Of a stretch of DNA of 64,000 bases, positions 37,363-45,498 are shown piece after piece. Positions within the stretch are counted from its first letter, which is position 1. Each line of letters starts with the position of its first letter. The notes under the pieces were generated by a model. The model did no database searches. It worked only from the letters and a program-made list of their open reading frames with translations, and was not told where the DNA came from. This DNA comes from Micavibrio sp. (GTDB taxonomy: Bacteria > Pseudomonadota > Alphaproteobacteria > Micavibrionales > Micavibrionaceae). The stretch is taken from NCBI GenBank assembly GCA_030824965.1, contig JAPJQV010000001.1, positions 62,001 to 126,000 on the forward strand. The letters run 5' to 3'. Both the position numbers and the translations under genes were made by a program.

Positions 37363-37954
37363 CTCCCGGAAATAGGGTTTCATAAACACCCTGTTCTTTA
37401 AGGCGGTTTATCAGATTCTGACGGTAACGTTTTTCAGCCAGTTCATTACCGTTGGTACAGCTATTCAAAGCCTGCGTCATCATAATCTCTCGTCCGCGTA
37501 CTGAATCCGTCGGGTTTCTGGCGAAATTCTTGGCAAAGCTATTGGCATAGCACTGGCAGTATTCTTCGTAATCACCTCGCAGTTGCGGAGCCCAGCCGAT
37601 ACAGCGTTCATACGACGTGCCGGCAATATCGACTTTGTTGGCGCAATTACGGCGGGACTGATCGACGAGGCTATATTGCTGTTCGTCGGGATTTAAACGG
37701 CGGCGCTGAAGAAAGTCGGCAGATAAGCAATCGCAATCATAATATTTGGATATCATGTTCTCGCTTTTGCATTGATCATGCAGGGCGATAGATTCGTCGA
37801 TTTGCGCAGGCGTCGGTGGCGGAACTTTTCTGGGTCCAAAGAGATTGCCGATAGGCGGTCTACCCGTACCGGTGAATTTCTCGACGGGTGTTTGAGCGTG
37901 AGCCGCTACGACAAAGAGGCAAAAAGAGACGGCGGCAAGCAAGATCAATTTCAT
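37319..37954 (-). CDS. Exported Cys-rich protein of unknown function
   Basis: 211 residues from the ATG at 37952-37954; a TTG start six codons upstream is possible. Signal peptide MKLILLAAVSFCLFVVAAHA. The mature part contains seven or eight cysteines, in DQCKSEN, YDCDCLSADF, NCANK, ERCIGW, EYCQCYANS and LNSCTN, consistent with disulfides in the periplasm. No family recognised. The 3' end overlaps the acyl-CoA dehydrogenase by 44 bases. The gene has no close partner on its strand. Confidence 0.7.
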   Translation of the reverse strand: MKLILLAAVSFCLFVVAAHAQTPVEKFTGTGRPPIGNLFGPRKVPPPTPAQIDESIALHDQCKSENMISKYYDCDCLSADFLQRRRLNPDEQQYSLVDQSRRNCANKVDIAGTSYERCIGWAPQLRGDYEEYCQCYANSFAKNFARNPTDSVRGREIMMTQALNSCTNGNELAEKRYRQNLINRLKEQGVYETLFPGARTDLPARQNSRLN

Positions 37955-38000
37955 CAGGTTATTATGCCGCAAGGTTGTTTAGTTTTCTATGAACAAAGAA

Positions 38001-38023
38001 AACCCCGCTAAAAGCGGGGCTTT
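38001..38023 (-). terminator. Terminator after the HTH/coiled-coil gene
   Basis: CCCCGC-TAAAA-GCGGGG (6-bp stem, 5-base loop), with a T-rich stretch on the minus strand. It lies just past the stop of the gene at 38030, and the stem is G/C-only. Confidence 0.8.
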
Positions 38024-38029
38024 AAACGG

Positions 38030-38566
38030 CTATGCTCTTTTAAAAAGCTTAGTCCAGATCGTGGCGCTTTGGGCCGGTTCCTGGTTCTGGTTTTGAGCCT
38101 GCATGCGTTTCATACGCATTTCCATCTGTTTCTGGCGAATTTCTTTTTCTCGCGCATCGCGGTCCTTCAGCTCCTGTTTCAGTTCTTCAGCCGCTTTTTG
38201 GGAATGCTGACTTGTAATGAGAACCTGATGGGCCTGTTTTTGCCATTGGTCGCGCTGCTCTTTGACGTCTTCCAGGGTTTGCTGTGTGATGTGGAGTTGG
38301 TCTTCCAGCATGCGCAGGCGCATCTTCATACGCTCCATTTCAAGCATATCTGTCGCTTTTTGCAGTTCGGCCTTGATCATGGCTTCAGAAACAGAGGCGC
38401 CATCTTGCTTGATCGTAAATACGCGTTCAAGTTCGGACGTGTCGATCAATTTCTGACCATGTTCGTCGACTTCATAGGATAAGCGGCCCGATTTCATCGC
38501 GCGCTGAATTGTTGCTTTTGAAACCCCTGTCATGTTGGCGGCTTTTTGCGCCCCTATTTTTGCCAT
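38030..38566 (-). CDS. DNA-binding protein with N-terminal HTH and long coiled coil
   Basis: 178 residues from the ATG at 38564-38566, 16 codons inside the longest frame, because the HTH begins right there (AKIGAQKAANMTGVSKATIQ) with a purine-rich site upstream. Residues 5-50 look like a MerR/excisionase-type HTH with a wing (LSYEVDEHGQKLIDTSEL), residues 60-155 are a coiled coil rich in Gln, Glu, Lys and Met. The architecture resembles plasmid and phage proteins called entry-exclusion protein 1 and KfrA-like proteins. A role in DNA binding is likely; the target is unknown. Confidence 0.7.
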   Translation of the reverse strand: MAKIGAQKAANMTGVSKATIQRAMKSGRLSYEVDEHGQKLIDTSELERVFTIKQDGASVSEAMIKAELQKATDMLEMERMKMRLRMLEDQLHITQQTLEDVKEQRDQWQKQAHQVLITSQHSQKAAEELKQELKDRDAREKEIRQKQMEMRMKRMQAQNQNQEPAQSATIWTKLFKRA

Positions 38567-38688
38567 TCGAATGCCCCTCTTTTGGCTTGATGTTATTTTG
38601 GAATTGGACCACACCTACCATAAGCCATAAAGTTACGGCAAGTTTTTCAAGCCGGGCAGGTCAAAACTCTGTGAATCAACAATTCTTG

Positions 38689-39441
38689 CTAATTGGTCTG
38701 AGACGGCATGCGGTCATTTAGAAGGCGGGTCAGGTTTTGCCACTGCATGCCTGAGAACAGATGCGCATAAATAAAGGGCAGCCAGCCTTTTTTGCGGAAT
38801 TCTATAAAGGTTTTATCATCCAATTCGGCAAGTTTTTTCTCATCAATGATACGAAAACCCGAAAAATTGATTTTGCGGCCTCCCGGCACCTGTATTTCAG
38901 CCTGACGGGTTACTAACAGGTCGCTGTCATGCAGCGCTCTGGCAAACTCTACCGTTTGGCGGGCTGCGGCATGGTAGGATTTGCAAAATTCCAATGCGTT
39001 TTTAGCAAGGGTGGTCGGTTCTCCGTTGTCGTCGAAAAACAATGCCTTATTGCTTTCTTCAACCGTATGGTCACTATAATCGATGCAAAGGGTCAATTGG
39101 TCGCTTTCCGGGACTTCCGAAAATATAAACGGATAGCGGCGAATATAGGCCGGAATATAAGCGCCCGAAGCCCATTCGCCTTTTTTGTTTAAGAACAAAT
39201 TTTCATTGTCGCGAAGGCCCAAAATAGCAACCGGCGTTGCGTTCTCGTCGGGACTGAAAGCGATTGGATAAAAATGGCAGATTTGCGGCATTTCGATCAG
39301 ATTGATCGGCACGGCATTTATATCTTTTGTGAATTTCAGGCCGAAATCCGGTTTTAACGATAATTTCCCATGGCGCTGGGCGTCGAGAGGAATAGGGTTT
39401 TGATAAAAAAGAGGAAAATTGGTCGATGTTTCGCTCGTCAT
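38689..39441 (-). CDS. SapC family protein
   Basis: 250 residues matching the SapC family (PF07277): PVNLIEMPQICHFYPIAFSP-type block, AILGLRDNENLFLNKKGEW and AYIRRYPF. The family name comes from an S-layer locus in Caulobacter-type bacteria; the biochemical role is unknown. No signal peptide, so it is cytoplasmic or secreted by another route. A single gene, divergent from ugd. Confidence 0.9.
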   Translation of the reverse strand: MTSETSTNFPLFYQNPIPLDAQRHGKLSLKPDFGLKFTKDINAVPINLIEMPQICHFYPIAFSPDENATPVAILGLRDNENLFLNKKGEWASGAYIPAYIRRYPFIFSEVPESDQLTLCIDYSDHTVEESNKALFFDDNGEPTTLAKNALEFCKSYHAAARQTVEFARALHDSDLLVTRQAEIQVPGGRKINFSGFRIIDEKKLAELDDKTFIEFRKKGWLPFIYAHLFSGMQWQNLTRLLNDRMPSQTN

Positions 39442-39580
39442 GGAAATCCTTTGGGTAAGCCGGCAAAATCATATAGTTTTCAGGTTGCTATGGCAACGTA
39501 TTCGCAATTGCGGAAAAATCTTTCAAACCGGTTTAAAATCAGATAGGTTTCGGCCAAATTGACGCAAAAAGAGGTTTATT

Positions 39581-40930
39581 ATGATGCGCATTGGCGTTGT
39601 TGGTACTGGATATGTCGGACTTGTTTCCGGCACATGTTTCGCAGAATTCGGCATTGAAGTCGTTTGCGTCGATAAGGATGCGAAAAAAATCGACATGCTG
39701 AAAAACGGCGGCGTGCCGATTTACGAACCTGGCCTCGACGATTTGATTGAAAAACAGGTTAAAGCAAAGCGTCTAAGTTTTACGACAGATCTGGGGGAGG
39801 CCATGAAAGATGCGGATGCAGTCTTTATCGCGGTCGGTACTCCTCCGCGTCCAGAAGACGGGCATGCGGATATGAAATATGTTTTTGCTGCCGCCGAAGA
39901 GATCGCGCAACATATCGAAAAATATACTGTTATTGTAACCAAATCGACCGTTCCGGTCGGCACGGCGCGAAAAGTGGCTGAGATTATCCGCCGCGTGAAG
40001 CCCGATGCGGAATTCGATGTCTGCTCTAATCCTGAATTCCTTCGCGAAGGCGCGGCTATCGGCGACTTCATGCGGCCTGACCGTGTTGTCATCGGCACCG
40101 ATTCCGAACAGGCAACGGAAGTCATGCGCAATCTTTACCGCCCGTTATACCTAAACGAAACGCCGATGGTTGTGACAACGCCTGAAACGTCTGAACTGAT
40201 CAAATACGCAAGCAACGCGTTTTTGGCGACGAAGATTACTTTCATCAACGAAATGGCCAATCTGTGCGAAAAAACAGGTGCTAATGTTCAGGATCTGTCG
40301 CGCGCGATGGGTCTGGACGGCCGTATCGGCGGTAAGTTCCTGCATGCGGGGCCAGGCTATGGCGGTTCCTGCTTCCCGAAAGATACGCTGGCGCTGCAAC
40401 AAATCGGCCAGATGTACGAGGCGCCGCAAACCATCGTCGAAGCGGTTGTAACCTCAAATGCCCAGCGCCAGAAAGCCATGGCAAGCAAAATCATCGAAGC
40501 CTGCGGCGGCGATGTGAAAGGCAAGAAAATCGGAATTTTAGGAATCGCTTTCAAACCCAACACGGATGATATCCGCGATGCGCCGTCCCTGGTCGTTATT
40601 CCCGAATTGCAAAAAGCGGGTGCAATGATTTCCGCATTCGATCCGATTGCCATGGATCATGCGAAAAAAGCTTTCAAAGACGTTAACTGGTGCGAAGACA
40701 GCCTGGCGACCGCGCAGGACGCGGATGCGATTGTCATCCTTACCGAATGGAACGAGTTCCGCGCGCTTCCATTTGATCGTATCGAACAGGTGATGGCAAC
40801 GCCACGCCTGATCGATCTGCGCAATATCTATAAATTGCCTGAAATGAAAGCGCGGGGCTTCCATTATGTTTCGGTCGGACGGGATGAAATCAAGCCGGAT
40901 CAGTCAGTGAAACTGCGTAGCGTTTCCTGA
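39581..40930 (+). CDS. UDP-glucose 6-dehydrogenase
   Basis: 449 residues. NAD-binding GVVGTGYVGLVSGTCFAEFG, catalytic Cys in GGSCFPKDTLAL, and GKKIGILGIAFKPNTDDIRD complete the UGD/Ugd family pattern. It makes UDP-glucuronate for capsule, exopolysaccharide or lipid A modification. The start ATG doubles (ATGATG). GAGG precedes it. The last base overlaps the start of cysQ, so they are coupled. A small palindrome pair (39484-39512) lies upstream. Confidence 0.96.
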   Translation: MMRIGVVGTGYVGLVSGTCFAEFGIEVVCVDKDAKKIDMLKNGGVPIYEPGLDDLIEKQVKAKRLSFTTDLGEAMKDADAVFIAVGTPPRPEDGHADMKYVFAAAEEIAQHIEKYTVIVTKSTVPVGTARKVAEIIRRVKPDAEFDVCSNPEFLREGAAIGDFMRPDRVVIGTDSEQATEVMRNLYRPLYLNETPMVVTTPETSELIKYASNAFLATKITFINEMANLCEKTGANVQDLSRAMGLDGRIGGKFLHAGPGYGGSCFPKDTLALQQIGQMYEAPQTIVEAVVTSNAQRQKAMASKIIEACGGDVKGKKIGILGIAFKPNTDDIRDAPSLVVIPELQKAGAMISAFDPIAMDHAKKAFKDVNWCEDSLATAQDADAIVILTEWNEFRALPFDRIEQVMATPRLIDLRNIYKLPEMKARGFHYVSVGRDEIKPDQSVKLRSVS

Positions 40931-41751
40931 TGACCAGCAAAATTCTTCAGCATCTGCCAGCCCTGTGCAATCAGATTAAAAGGCTGGCCGTTGAGGCAGG
41001 AGAAGCAACGCTGGAATTTTACGATGAGAGCGGTTCGGGCGAATTTTCCGAAAAAATTGACAAATCGCCTGTGACCAAGGCAGATCATGCCGCGCATAAA
41101 ATCATAATAAACGGTCTAGCAAGTATAACCCCTGAAATTCCGGTTATCAGCGAAGAAAGCGACGCCCACCCGGAAATTACAAATGCAGAATATTTCTGGT
41201 GCGTGGATCCGTTGGACGGGACGCGCGGATTCATTCAGGGCAACCCCGACTATACGGTCAATATCGCTCTCATTAAAAACGGTGAGCCTGTGCTGGGCGT
41301 TATTTATGCTCCCGTTTTGGGTGAACTATACGCAGGCTGCGGCGAAGGCACAGCTACGCGTTATCTGGAAGAGACGGGCACAGAAAAAGAAATATCGGTT
41401 CGACCGCCGCGGCGTGAAGGAATGAATATCGTTGTCAGCAATTATAAGGGTAAAACGCCGAAACAAGATCAATTGATTGAACAATTTAAAGTGGCGAAAG
41501 TTATGAAGCGCGCCAGTTCAATAAAATTCTGTATGGTAGCCTCCGCTAAAGCCGATTTTTATATATGCACGAAAGAAATTTCCGAATGGGATACAGCTGC
41601 AGGGGATGCGATTATCCGCAGCGCAGGCGGCATTGTCGTTGACATGGAAGGGAATTCTTTGCGCTACGGGAAAACCGATAAACATTTCCGGCAGCCTTTT
41701 TTTCAGGTCACGTCGTCGAAAGAGTTTACCGTTGATTTATCCGAAATTTAG
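40930..41751 (+). CDS. cysQ: 3'(2'),5'-bisphosphate nucleotidase
   Basis: 273 residues, inositol-monophosphatase fold. Metal sites are visible in VISEESD, DPLDGTRGF and EWDTAAGDAI. It removes phosphate from PAP formed in sulfation and sulfate assimilation. Coupled to ugd, which suggests a joint function in polysaccharide (possibly sulfated) metabolism, which is inference. No cysNC, sulfotransferase or APS genes are in the window. A terminator follows at 41761. Confidence 0.94.
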   Translation: MTSKILQHLPALCNQIKRLAVEAGEATLEFYDESGSGEFSEKIDKSPVTKADHAAHKIIINGLASITPEIPVISEESDAHPEITNAEYFWCVDPLDGTRGFIQGNPDYTVNIALIKNGEPVLGVIYAPVLGELYAGCGEGTATRYLEETGTEKEISVRPPRREGMNIVVSNYKGKTPKQDQLIEQFKVAKVMKRASSIKFCMVASAKADFYICTKEISEWDTAAGDAIIRSAGGIVVDMEGNSLRYGKTDKHFRQPFFQVTSSKEFTVDLSEI

Positions 41752-41760
41752 AAAAATAAA

Positions 41761-41790
41761 AAACCCCGGTCAAACCGGGGTTTGTTTTTA
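41761..41790. terminator. Bidirectional terminator between cysQ and the lipoprotein gene
   Basis: AAACCCCGGT-CAA-ACCGGGGTTT stem (9-10 bp) with T-run on both strands. It closes cysQ on the plus strand and overlaps the last bases of the convergent lipoprotein gene at 41788. Confidence 0.9.
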
Positions 41791-42018
41791 ACGGTCTAGG
41801 TTAACCCTATTTGGGTCGGTCACGGCTCCTGTAATGGCGCCTGCCGCACCGCCGATCGCTGCGCCTGCCCATGGACTTCCGCCAGCAAGAGCCGTACCTG
41901 CCGCCCCCACACCGGCCCCGATAGCGCCACCGCTTAAAGCGCGGTCAGTTTTTGAATAGCCGCAAGCTGAAACGAGAGCGCAGGCTGCTAATATCATCCC
42001 TAATTTGAAATGTTTCAT
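41788..42018 (-). CDS. Glycine-zipper lipoprotein (YMGG/17 kDa antigen-like)
   Basis: 76 residues. Lipoprotein signal with lipobox ending LVSAC, Cys19. The mature part is a glycine zipper (GGAIGAGVGAAGTALAGG, GGAAGAITGAV). Such proteins sit in the outer membrane. A candidate EcfG-type promoter (GGAAC-N16-GGTTG, 42053-42078 on the minus strand) lies 36 to 60 bases upstream, and AAGGAG precedes the start. It is the first member of the stress island. Confidence 0.88.
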   Translation of the reverse strand: MKHFKLGMILAACALVSACGYSKTDRALSGGAIGAGVGAAGTALAGGSPWAGAAIGGAAGAITGAVTDPNRVNLDR

Positions 42019-42052
42019 GATAACTCCTTAAAAATTTTGTTCTAGACGCATC

Positions 42053-42078
42053 CAACCCTCAATAGGCCAGAAAGTTCC
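42053..42078 (-). promoter_or_regulatory. EcfG-type promoter candidate for the glycine-zipper lipoprotein
   Basis: Minus strand: GGAAC (42074-42078), 16-base spacer, GGTTG (42053-42057). The -35 is exact; the -10 has GTT at the same position as the three TGTTT sites. Confidence 0.5.
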
Positions 42079-42163
42079 TTTGACACATGTAGCACATGCC
42101 TATGGAACCTTATAAACGGCTAAATCATTGGTTAAGTATAGCAACATTTGGAGGAATATATTT

Positions 42164-42241
42164 ATGAAAGGCATTTTACTTTGGTTGGTTGGAGTTCCTA
42201 TTCCAGTAATCATACTACTTTATATTTTCGTATTTAATTAA
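42164..42241 (+). CDS. 25-residue single-span membrane peptide
   Basis: ATG at 42164 behind a strong GGAGG (42150-42154). 25 codons: MKGILLWLVGVPIPVIILLY then IFVFN, a single membrane helix with a central GVPIPV. I recognise this peptide type (LLWLxGVPIPxIIL) from many proteobacterial genomes, usually in small stress-related loci. Function unknown. It is directly followed by the Gly-rich stress protein gene, likely one operon. Confidence 0.75.
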   Translation: MKGILLWLVGVPIPVIILLYIFVFN

Positions 42242-42268
42242 TTGGCTGTATTGAGATTGGAGACTAAA

Positions 42269-42763
42269 ATGAGTGGAGTTATAACGGCAAGCTTCGATAC
42301 GCGTCAGGCTGCGGAGCAAGCACTGCACAAGCTAGAAAATCTGGGCGTAACGGAAAACCAAGTTAGTATTATCGTATCTGATGATACGCACGGATCGCAT
42401 TTTACAATTGAGCGAGAAAATAAATCGGACGAGGGAATCGTTGCCGGTGGTCTTGCCGGCGGTCTTGTCGGCGCTGTCGTGGCCGGGCTTTTATCCGCAG
42501 GCGCTTTGGCGGTACCTGCTGCAGGTATCGTTATTTCGGGATGGCTTGTGTCAGCTGCCGCCGGGATGGGAGCGGGTATGGCCGCAGGTGGAGTGATTGG
42601 CGGATTGATCGGTGCGGGTATTTCCGAGGATGAAGCAAAAGTCTATGAAGATGCTGTTAAAAGCGGAGCCATTGTTATGGCGGTTCGTCCCAATAACGAA
42701 GAGCAGTCTTTAACTGTTAAGAACGCTTTATCTGCAACCGATGCGCATAACGTAGCAGCTTAG
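42269..42763 (+). CDS. Gly-rich general stress protein (YflT/GSP17M-like N-terminus)
   Basis: 164 residues from the ATG at 42269 (GGAG at 42259). The N-terminal 45 residues (ITASFDTRQAAEQALHKLEN...) are the general-stress 17M-type alpha/beta domain; residues 60-120 are a glycine-rich hydrophobic zipper (GGLAGGLVGAVVAGLLSAGA) that probably inserts in or lines the membrane; the C-terminal part returns to the soluble domain. It resembles the 50458 protein in layout. Part of the stress island. Confidence 0.8.
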   Translation: MSGVITASFDTRQAAEQALHKLENLGVTENQVSIIVSDDTHGSHFTIERENKSDEGIVAGGLAGGLVGAVVAGLLSAGALAVPAAGIVISGWLVSAAAGMGAGMAAGGVIGGLIGAGISEDEAKVYEDAVKSGAIVMAVRPNNEEQSLTVKNALSATDAHNVAA

Positions 42764-42772
42764 ATTGTGTCA

Positions 42773-43000
42773 ATGGGTTTACAGTTTTTCAGCTCGGACC
42801 GAAAAAGCAAGACAGGAAGGGAATACACTAAACCTTCTGAAATTTTGAATGATCCATACTTGACCGCATCGCAGAAATACATGGTTCTGGAGGCGATGAT
42901 GTCCTCGGTACGCGATGAAGACGCCGTATCGCGTTCATCTCAACGTCTGGCGGACGCTATCGTTAGAGCTAAAGAAAAACTTAAAACGCAAATGGACTAG
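42773..43000 (+). CDS. Small stress-island protein, DPxLTxxxK type
   Basis: 75 residues from ATG 42773; a GTG at 42767 is also possible. Hydrophilic. The block ILNDPYLTASQKYMVLEAMM resembles small alphaproteobacterial proteins with a (D-P-x-L-S/T-x-x-x-K-x-x-x-L) segment, which are often found with stress genes. Function unknown. The gene follows the stress protein by 9 bases, with no clear ribosome site, so it is probably translationally coupled. Confidence 0.65.
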   Translation: MGLQFFSSDRKSKTGREYTKPSEILNDPYLTASQKYMVLEAMMSSVRDEDAVSRSSQRLADAIVRAKEKLKTQMD

Positions 43001-43023
43001 TCAAACTTAGAAAGGAGAAGATC

Positions 43024-43194
43024 ATGTTGCAATGGGCAGTAGGATTTCTAATCTTAGCACTAATTGCCGGAGTACTGGGATTTACTGGGGTAATGGCGGT
43101 TTCTATTGAATTTGCTAAAATTTTGTTTGTTGTCTTTCTCATTATGTTCGCCATTACGGCGGTCATGGGAATGATGCGGCGCAAAAGGCTTTAA
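43024..43194 (+). CDS. DUF1328 (YtjA/UPF0391) small membrane protein
   Basis: 56 residues: two hydrophobic helices (LQWAVGFLILALIAGVLGF and ILFVVFLIMFAITAVMGM), then RRKRL. This is the YtjA family pattern. A good AAAGGAGAAG ribosome site at 43012-43019 precedes it. The family is stress induced in other bacteria; role unknown. A strong terminator follows at 43211. Confidence 0.9.
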   Translation: MLQWAVGFLILALIAGVLGFTGVMAVSIEFAKILFVVFLIMFAITAVMGMMRRKRL

Positions 43195-43210
43195 AGGCAT
43201 AAATTTAAAA

Positions 43211-43238
43211 GGGAGCAAAAAATGCTCCCTTTTTTTTT
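43211..43238 (+). terminator. Terminator after the DUF1328 gene
   Basis: GGGAGCA-AAAAA-TGCTCCC stem (7 bp) with nine T after it. It closes the cluster 42164-43194 and precedes the histidine kinase start at 43261. Confidence 0.92.
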
Positions 43239-43260
43239 GTCCTGTTATAGAATTGCGTGG

Positions 43261-45438
43261 ATGAAAGACTTTAAAAAGAATTATATAGCTTTTCTGATAA
43301 TCGCAGCTTTGTTTGTCGGTGGGATCGGTCTTTTTTCCTATAGTAAATATAAAGAGTCCCGGGTTCGCGGCGAGATCACAGGCAATAGTCACCGAGTCCT
43401 TCAAAGCGCCTCCGAAATCAAAACTTATCTTTTTCAAAGTTTGAGCGAACATAGACGTTACAGGGAAGCCGGTCAGGAAGAAGAACTCAATAAATACTAT
43501 AAGAGCAAGGATAAGACATCCAGGCTGATTGAGACGGTTTCTTCGTCGGCGTCGGGTCCTAATCAAAAAGACAAAGCCTTAAAAATACAAGATTCCTTTA
43601 TCAAGCTGACGGAAACGATCGAGTCTTTAAAGGTCGGTGAACTCGCGACTACGCCTTCGTTCAGAAAAGATCTTTCAGGACTAATGAAGTCGATCAATGA
43701 ATTTATCGAAGTTGAAGAAAAGGTTTTTGATGCGCGTTTAACAAGCCTGATAGCCTTGAACCGCAATTTTTATATCGCTCTTGTCGGTGGTACTTTCGCG
43801 GCTTTTGCTTTGCTGATGTACATGAATTACTCGCTCTTAATGGCTCAAAACCGCGAAGCTGTCATGCAGCGCAAACTTGAATTGTTAAAAGAGAGGCAAT
43901 CTCAATCTTTTAACGCAACCAGAGATGGTTTGTTCGAATGGAAACTTCAGGAAAACGACCGCGAGCATGCAATGTACTGGTCGCCGCGGTTAAAGGAAAT
44001 GGTAGGCTATTCGGATTCCGATCTGGAAGCATCTGCAGAAACACTGGAAAAACTTATGCATCCTGACGACCGGGAGAAATTCTGGCATAAATTGCATAAA
44101 CATCTGCGCGGCGAGATGGAAGAATTTTCGTCTATTTTCAGATGGCGTCATAAAGACGGGAATTGGGTCTGGATCAATGCAAGGGGCAGGGCGATTTTCA
44201 ATGAATTCAAAGAAGCTGTAAAGTTGGTCGGTGTTCATACGGATGTTACAACACTCAAGGAATACGAACTACAACTCGCGAAATCCAAAGATGAAGCCGA
44301 AAAAGCAAATAGTGCCAAAAGCGATTTTCTTGCGCATATGAGTCATGAAATCCGCACGCCATTAACAGCTATTACGGGCGTTGCAGAAATTCTGAACATG
44401 CAAAAGCATAAGTTCGATGAAAAGAGTCAAAAGCTGATGGAAGCATTGAGTGCGAGTTCTATCGGACTTCGGGACCTGATCAGTGATATTCTTGATTTCT
44501 CAAAGATCGAAAGCGGTAAAATCGCTCTCGAGGAAAAGCAAATCGATCTTCGTGATCTATTTGAAAATATTGTATCCATTATCTCGGTTCGTTCTTCGGA
44601 AAAAAATCTAGCCTTCGATTGTAATTTCAGCGAAGTAGACGGCCTTCAAATCCGTGGTGACAAAACAAGGCTGCGCCAGATCTTAATTAACCTTATCGGT
44701 AATGCTGTTAAATTTACGAATAAAGGGCATGTGCGTGTTCAGGCTTATCCGGTTGAGATAAATAGCGTAGAGATGTTGCGCGTCGATGTTTCCGATACCG
44801 GCATTGGTATCGAGAGCAATCAATTTAATTATATTTTTGAAAGCTTCCGACAGGCTGACGCCTCTGTATCACGCAAATATGGAGGGACTGGACTCGGACT
44901 TCCTATCGCTCGCCATCTGGCGCGGTTAATGGGGGGGGATATTTTTGTTTCCAGTACACAGGGAGAAGGGTCTTTATTTACGCTTCAAATTCCGCTGATT
45001 AAATACGACGAAGTACGGAAAGAAAATCAACCGGCTATTCATTATACTCTTCCTATTTTAAATAAGGGTGAGAAGATCCTGGTTGTCGAGGATTACGAAG
45101 GTAATATCGCATTTATCAGCCATATACTGGATGAAATGGGCATTGAATTCGATCTTGGCCGCACAGGTTTGGAAGGTCTTAAGCTATGGGATGAAAATGA
45201 CTACAGGCTGATATTGATGGATATTCAGATGCCCGAAATGGATGGAATTTCGGCTGTTAAACATATACGCCGAAAAGAAAAAGAGATGGAAAAGCATCGG
45301 ATGCCAATCATTGCTATGACCGCCCATGCATTTTCTGAAGACCGGGAAAAATGTTTAACGGCCGGTTTTGACGAATATTTGCCAAAACCTTTAACAAAAC
45401 AGGCCCTATTTGAAAAAATGCTGGGTCTGTTGAAGTGA
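43261..45438 (+). CDS. Hybrid histidine kinase with PAS and receiver domain
   Basis: 725 residues from the ATG at 43261; an upstream ATG (43222) lies inside the terminator hairpin and was rejected. Two membrane helices (about 8-25, 170-190) enclose a 145-residue periplasmic helical sensor. Then a PAS domain (about 210-335, WSPRLKEMVGY and RWRHKDGNWVWI), coiled linker, HisKA with His362 in HMSHEIRTPL, HATPase (IGNAVKFTNKG, VSDTGIGI, GGTGLGLPIA) and receiver with Asp654 in LMDIQMPEMDG. It signals to an unlinked partner or the ECF/OmpR pair downstream. Confidence 0.94.
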   Translation: MKDFKKNYIAFLIIAALFVGGIGLFSYSKYKESRVRGEITGNSHRVLQSASEIKTYLFQSLSEHRRYREAGQEEELNKYYKSKDKTSRLIETVSSSASGPNQKDKALKIQDSFIKLTETIESLKVGELATTPSFRKDLSGLMKSINEFIEVEEKVFDARLTSLIALNRNFYIALVGGTFAAFALLMYMNYSLLMAQNREAVMQRKLELLKERQSQSFNATRDGLFEWKLQENDREHAMYWSPRLKEMVGYSDSDLEASAETLEKLMHPDDREKFWHKLHKHLRGEMEEFSSIFRWRHKDGNWVWINARGRAIFNEFKEAVKLVGVHTDVTTLKEYELQLAKSKDEAEKANSAKSDFLAHMSHEIRTPLTAITGVAEILNMQKHKFDEKSQKLMEALSASSIGLRDLISDILDFSKIESGKIALEEKQIDLRDLFENIVSIISVRSSEKNLAFDCNFSEVDGLQIRGDKTRLRQILINLIGNAVKFTNKGHVRVQAYPVEINSVEMLRVDVSDTGIGIESNQFNYIFESFRQADASVSRKYGGTGLGLPIARHLARLMGGDIFVSSTQGEGSLFTLQIPLIKYDEVRKENQPAIHYTLPILNKGEKILVVEDYEGNIAFISHILDEMGIEFDLGRTGLEGLKLWDENDYRLILMDIQMPEMDGISAVKHIRRKEKEMEKHRMPIIAMTAHAFSEDREKCLTAGFDEYLPKPLTKQALFEKMLGLLK

Positions 45439-45453
45439 GCCTTATAAAAAAAT

Positions 45454-45475
45454 AAAAGCCCCGTGAGGGGCTTTT
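45454..45475. terminator. Bidirectional terminator between kinase and ECF sigma gene
   Basis: AAAAGCCCC-GT-GAGGGGCTTTT: perfect inverted repeat with A/T flanks, lying between the convergent genes. Confidence 0.9.
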
Positions 45476-45498
45476 AAGTTCTCGGGGAGAGAAACTGT

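Noticed and set aside
42106..42140. GGAAC on the plus strand ahead of the 25-residue peptide
   Set aside because: The nearest GGTT is 20 bases away, too far for the motif.
43222..43260. Longer start of the first kinase at 43222
   Set aside because: The codons lie within the terminator hairpin and T-run; the ATG at 43261 fits the membrane anchor.
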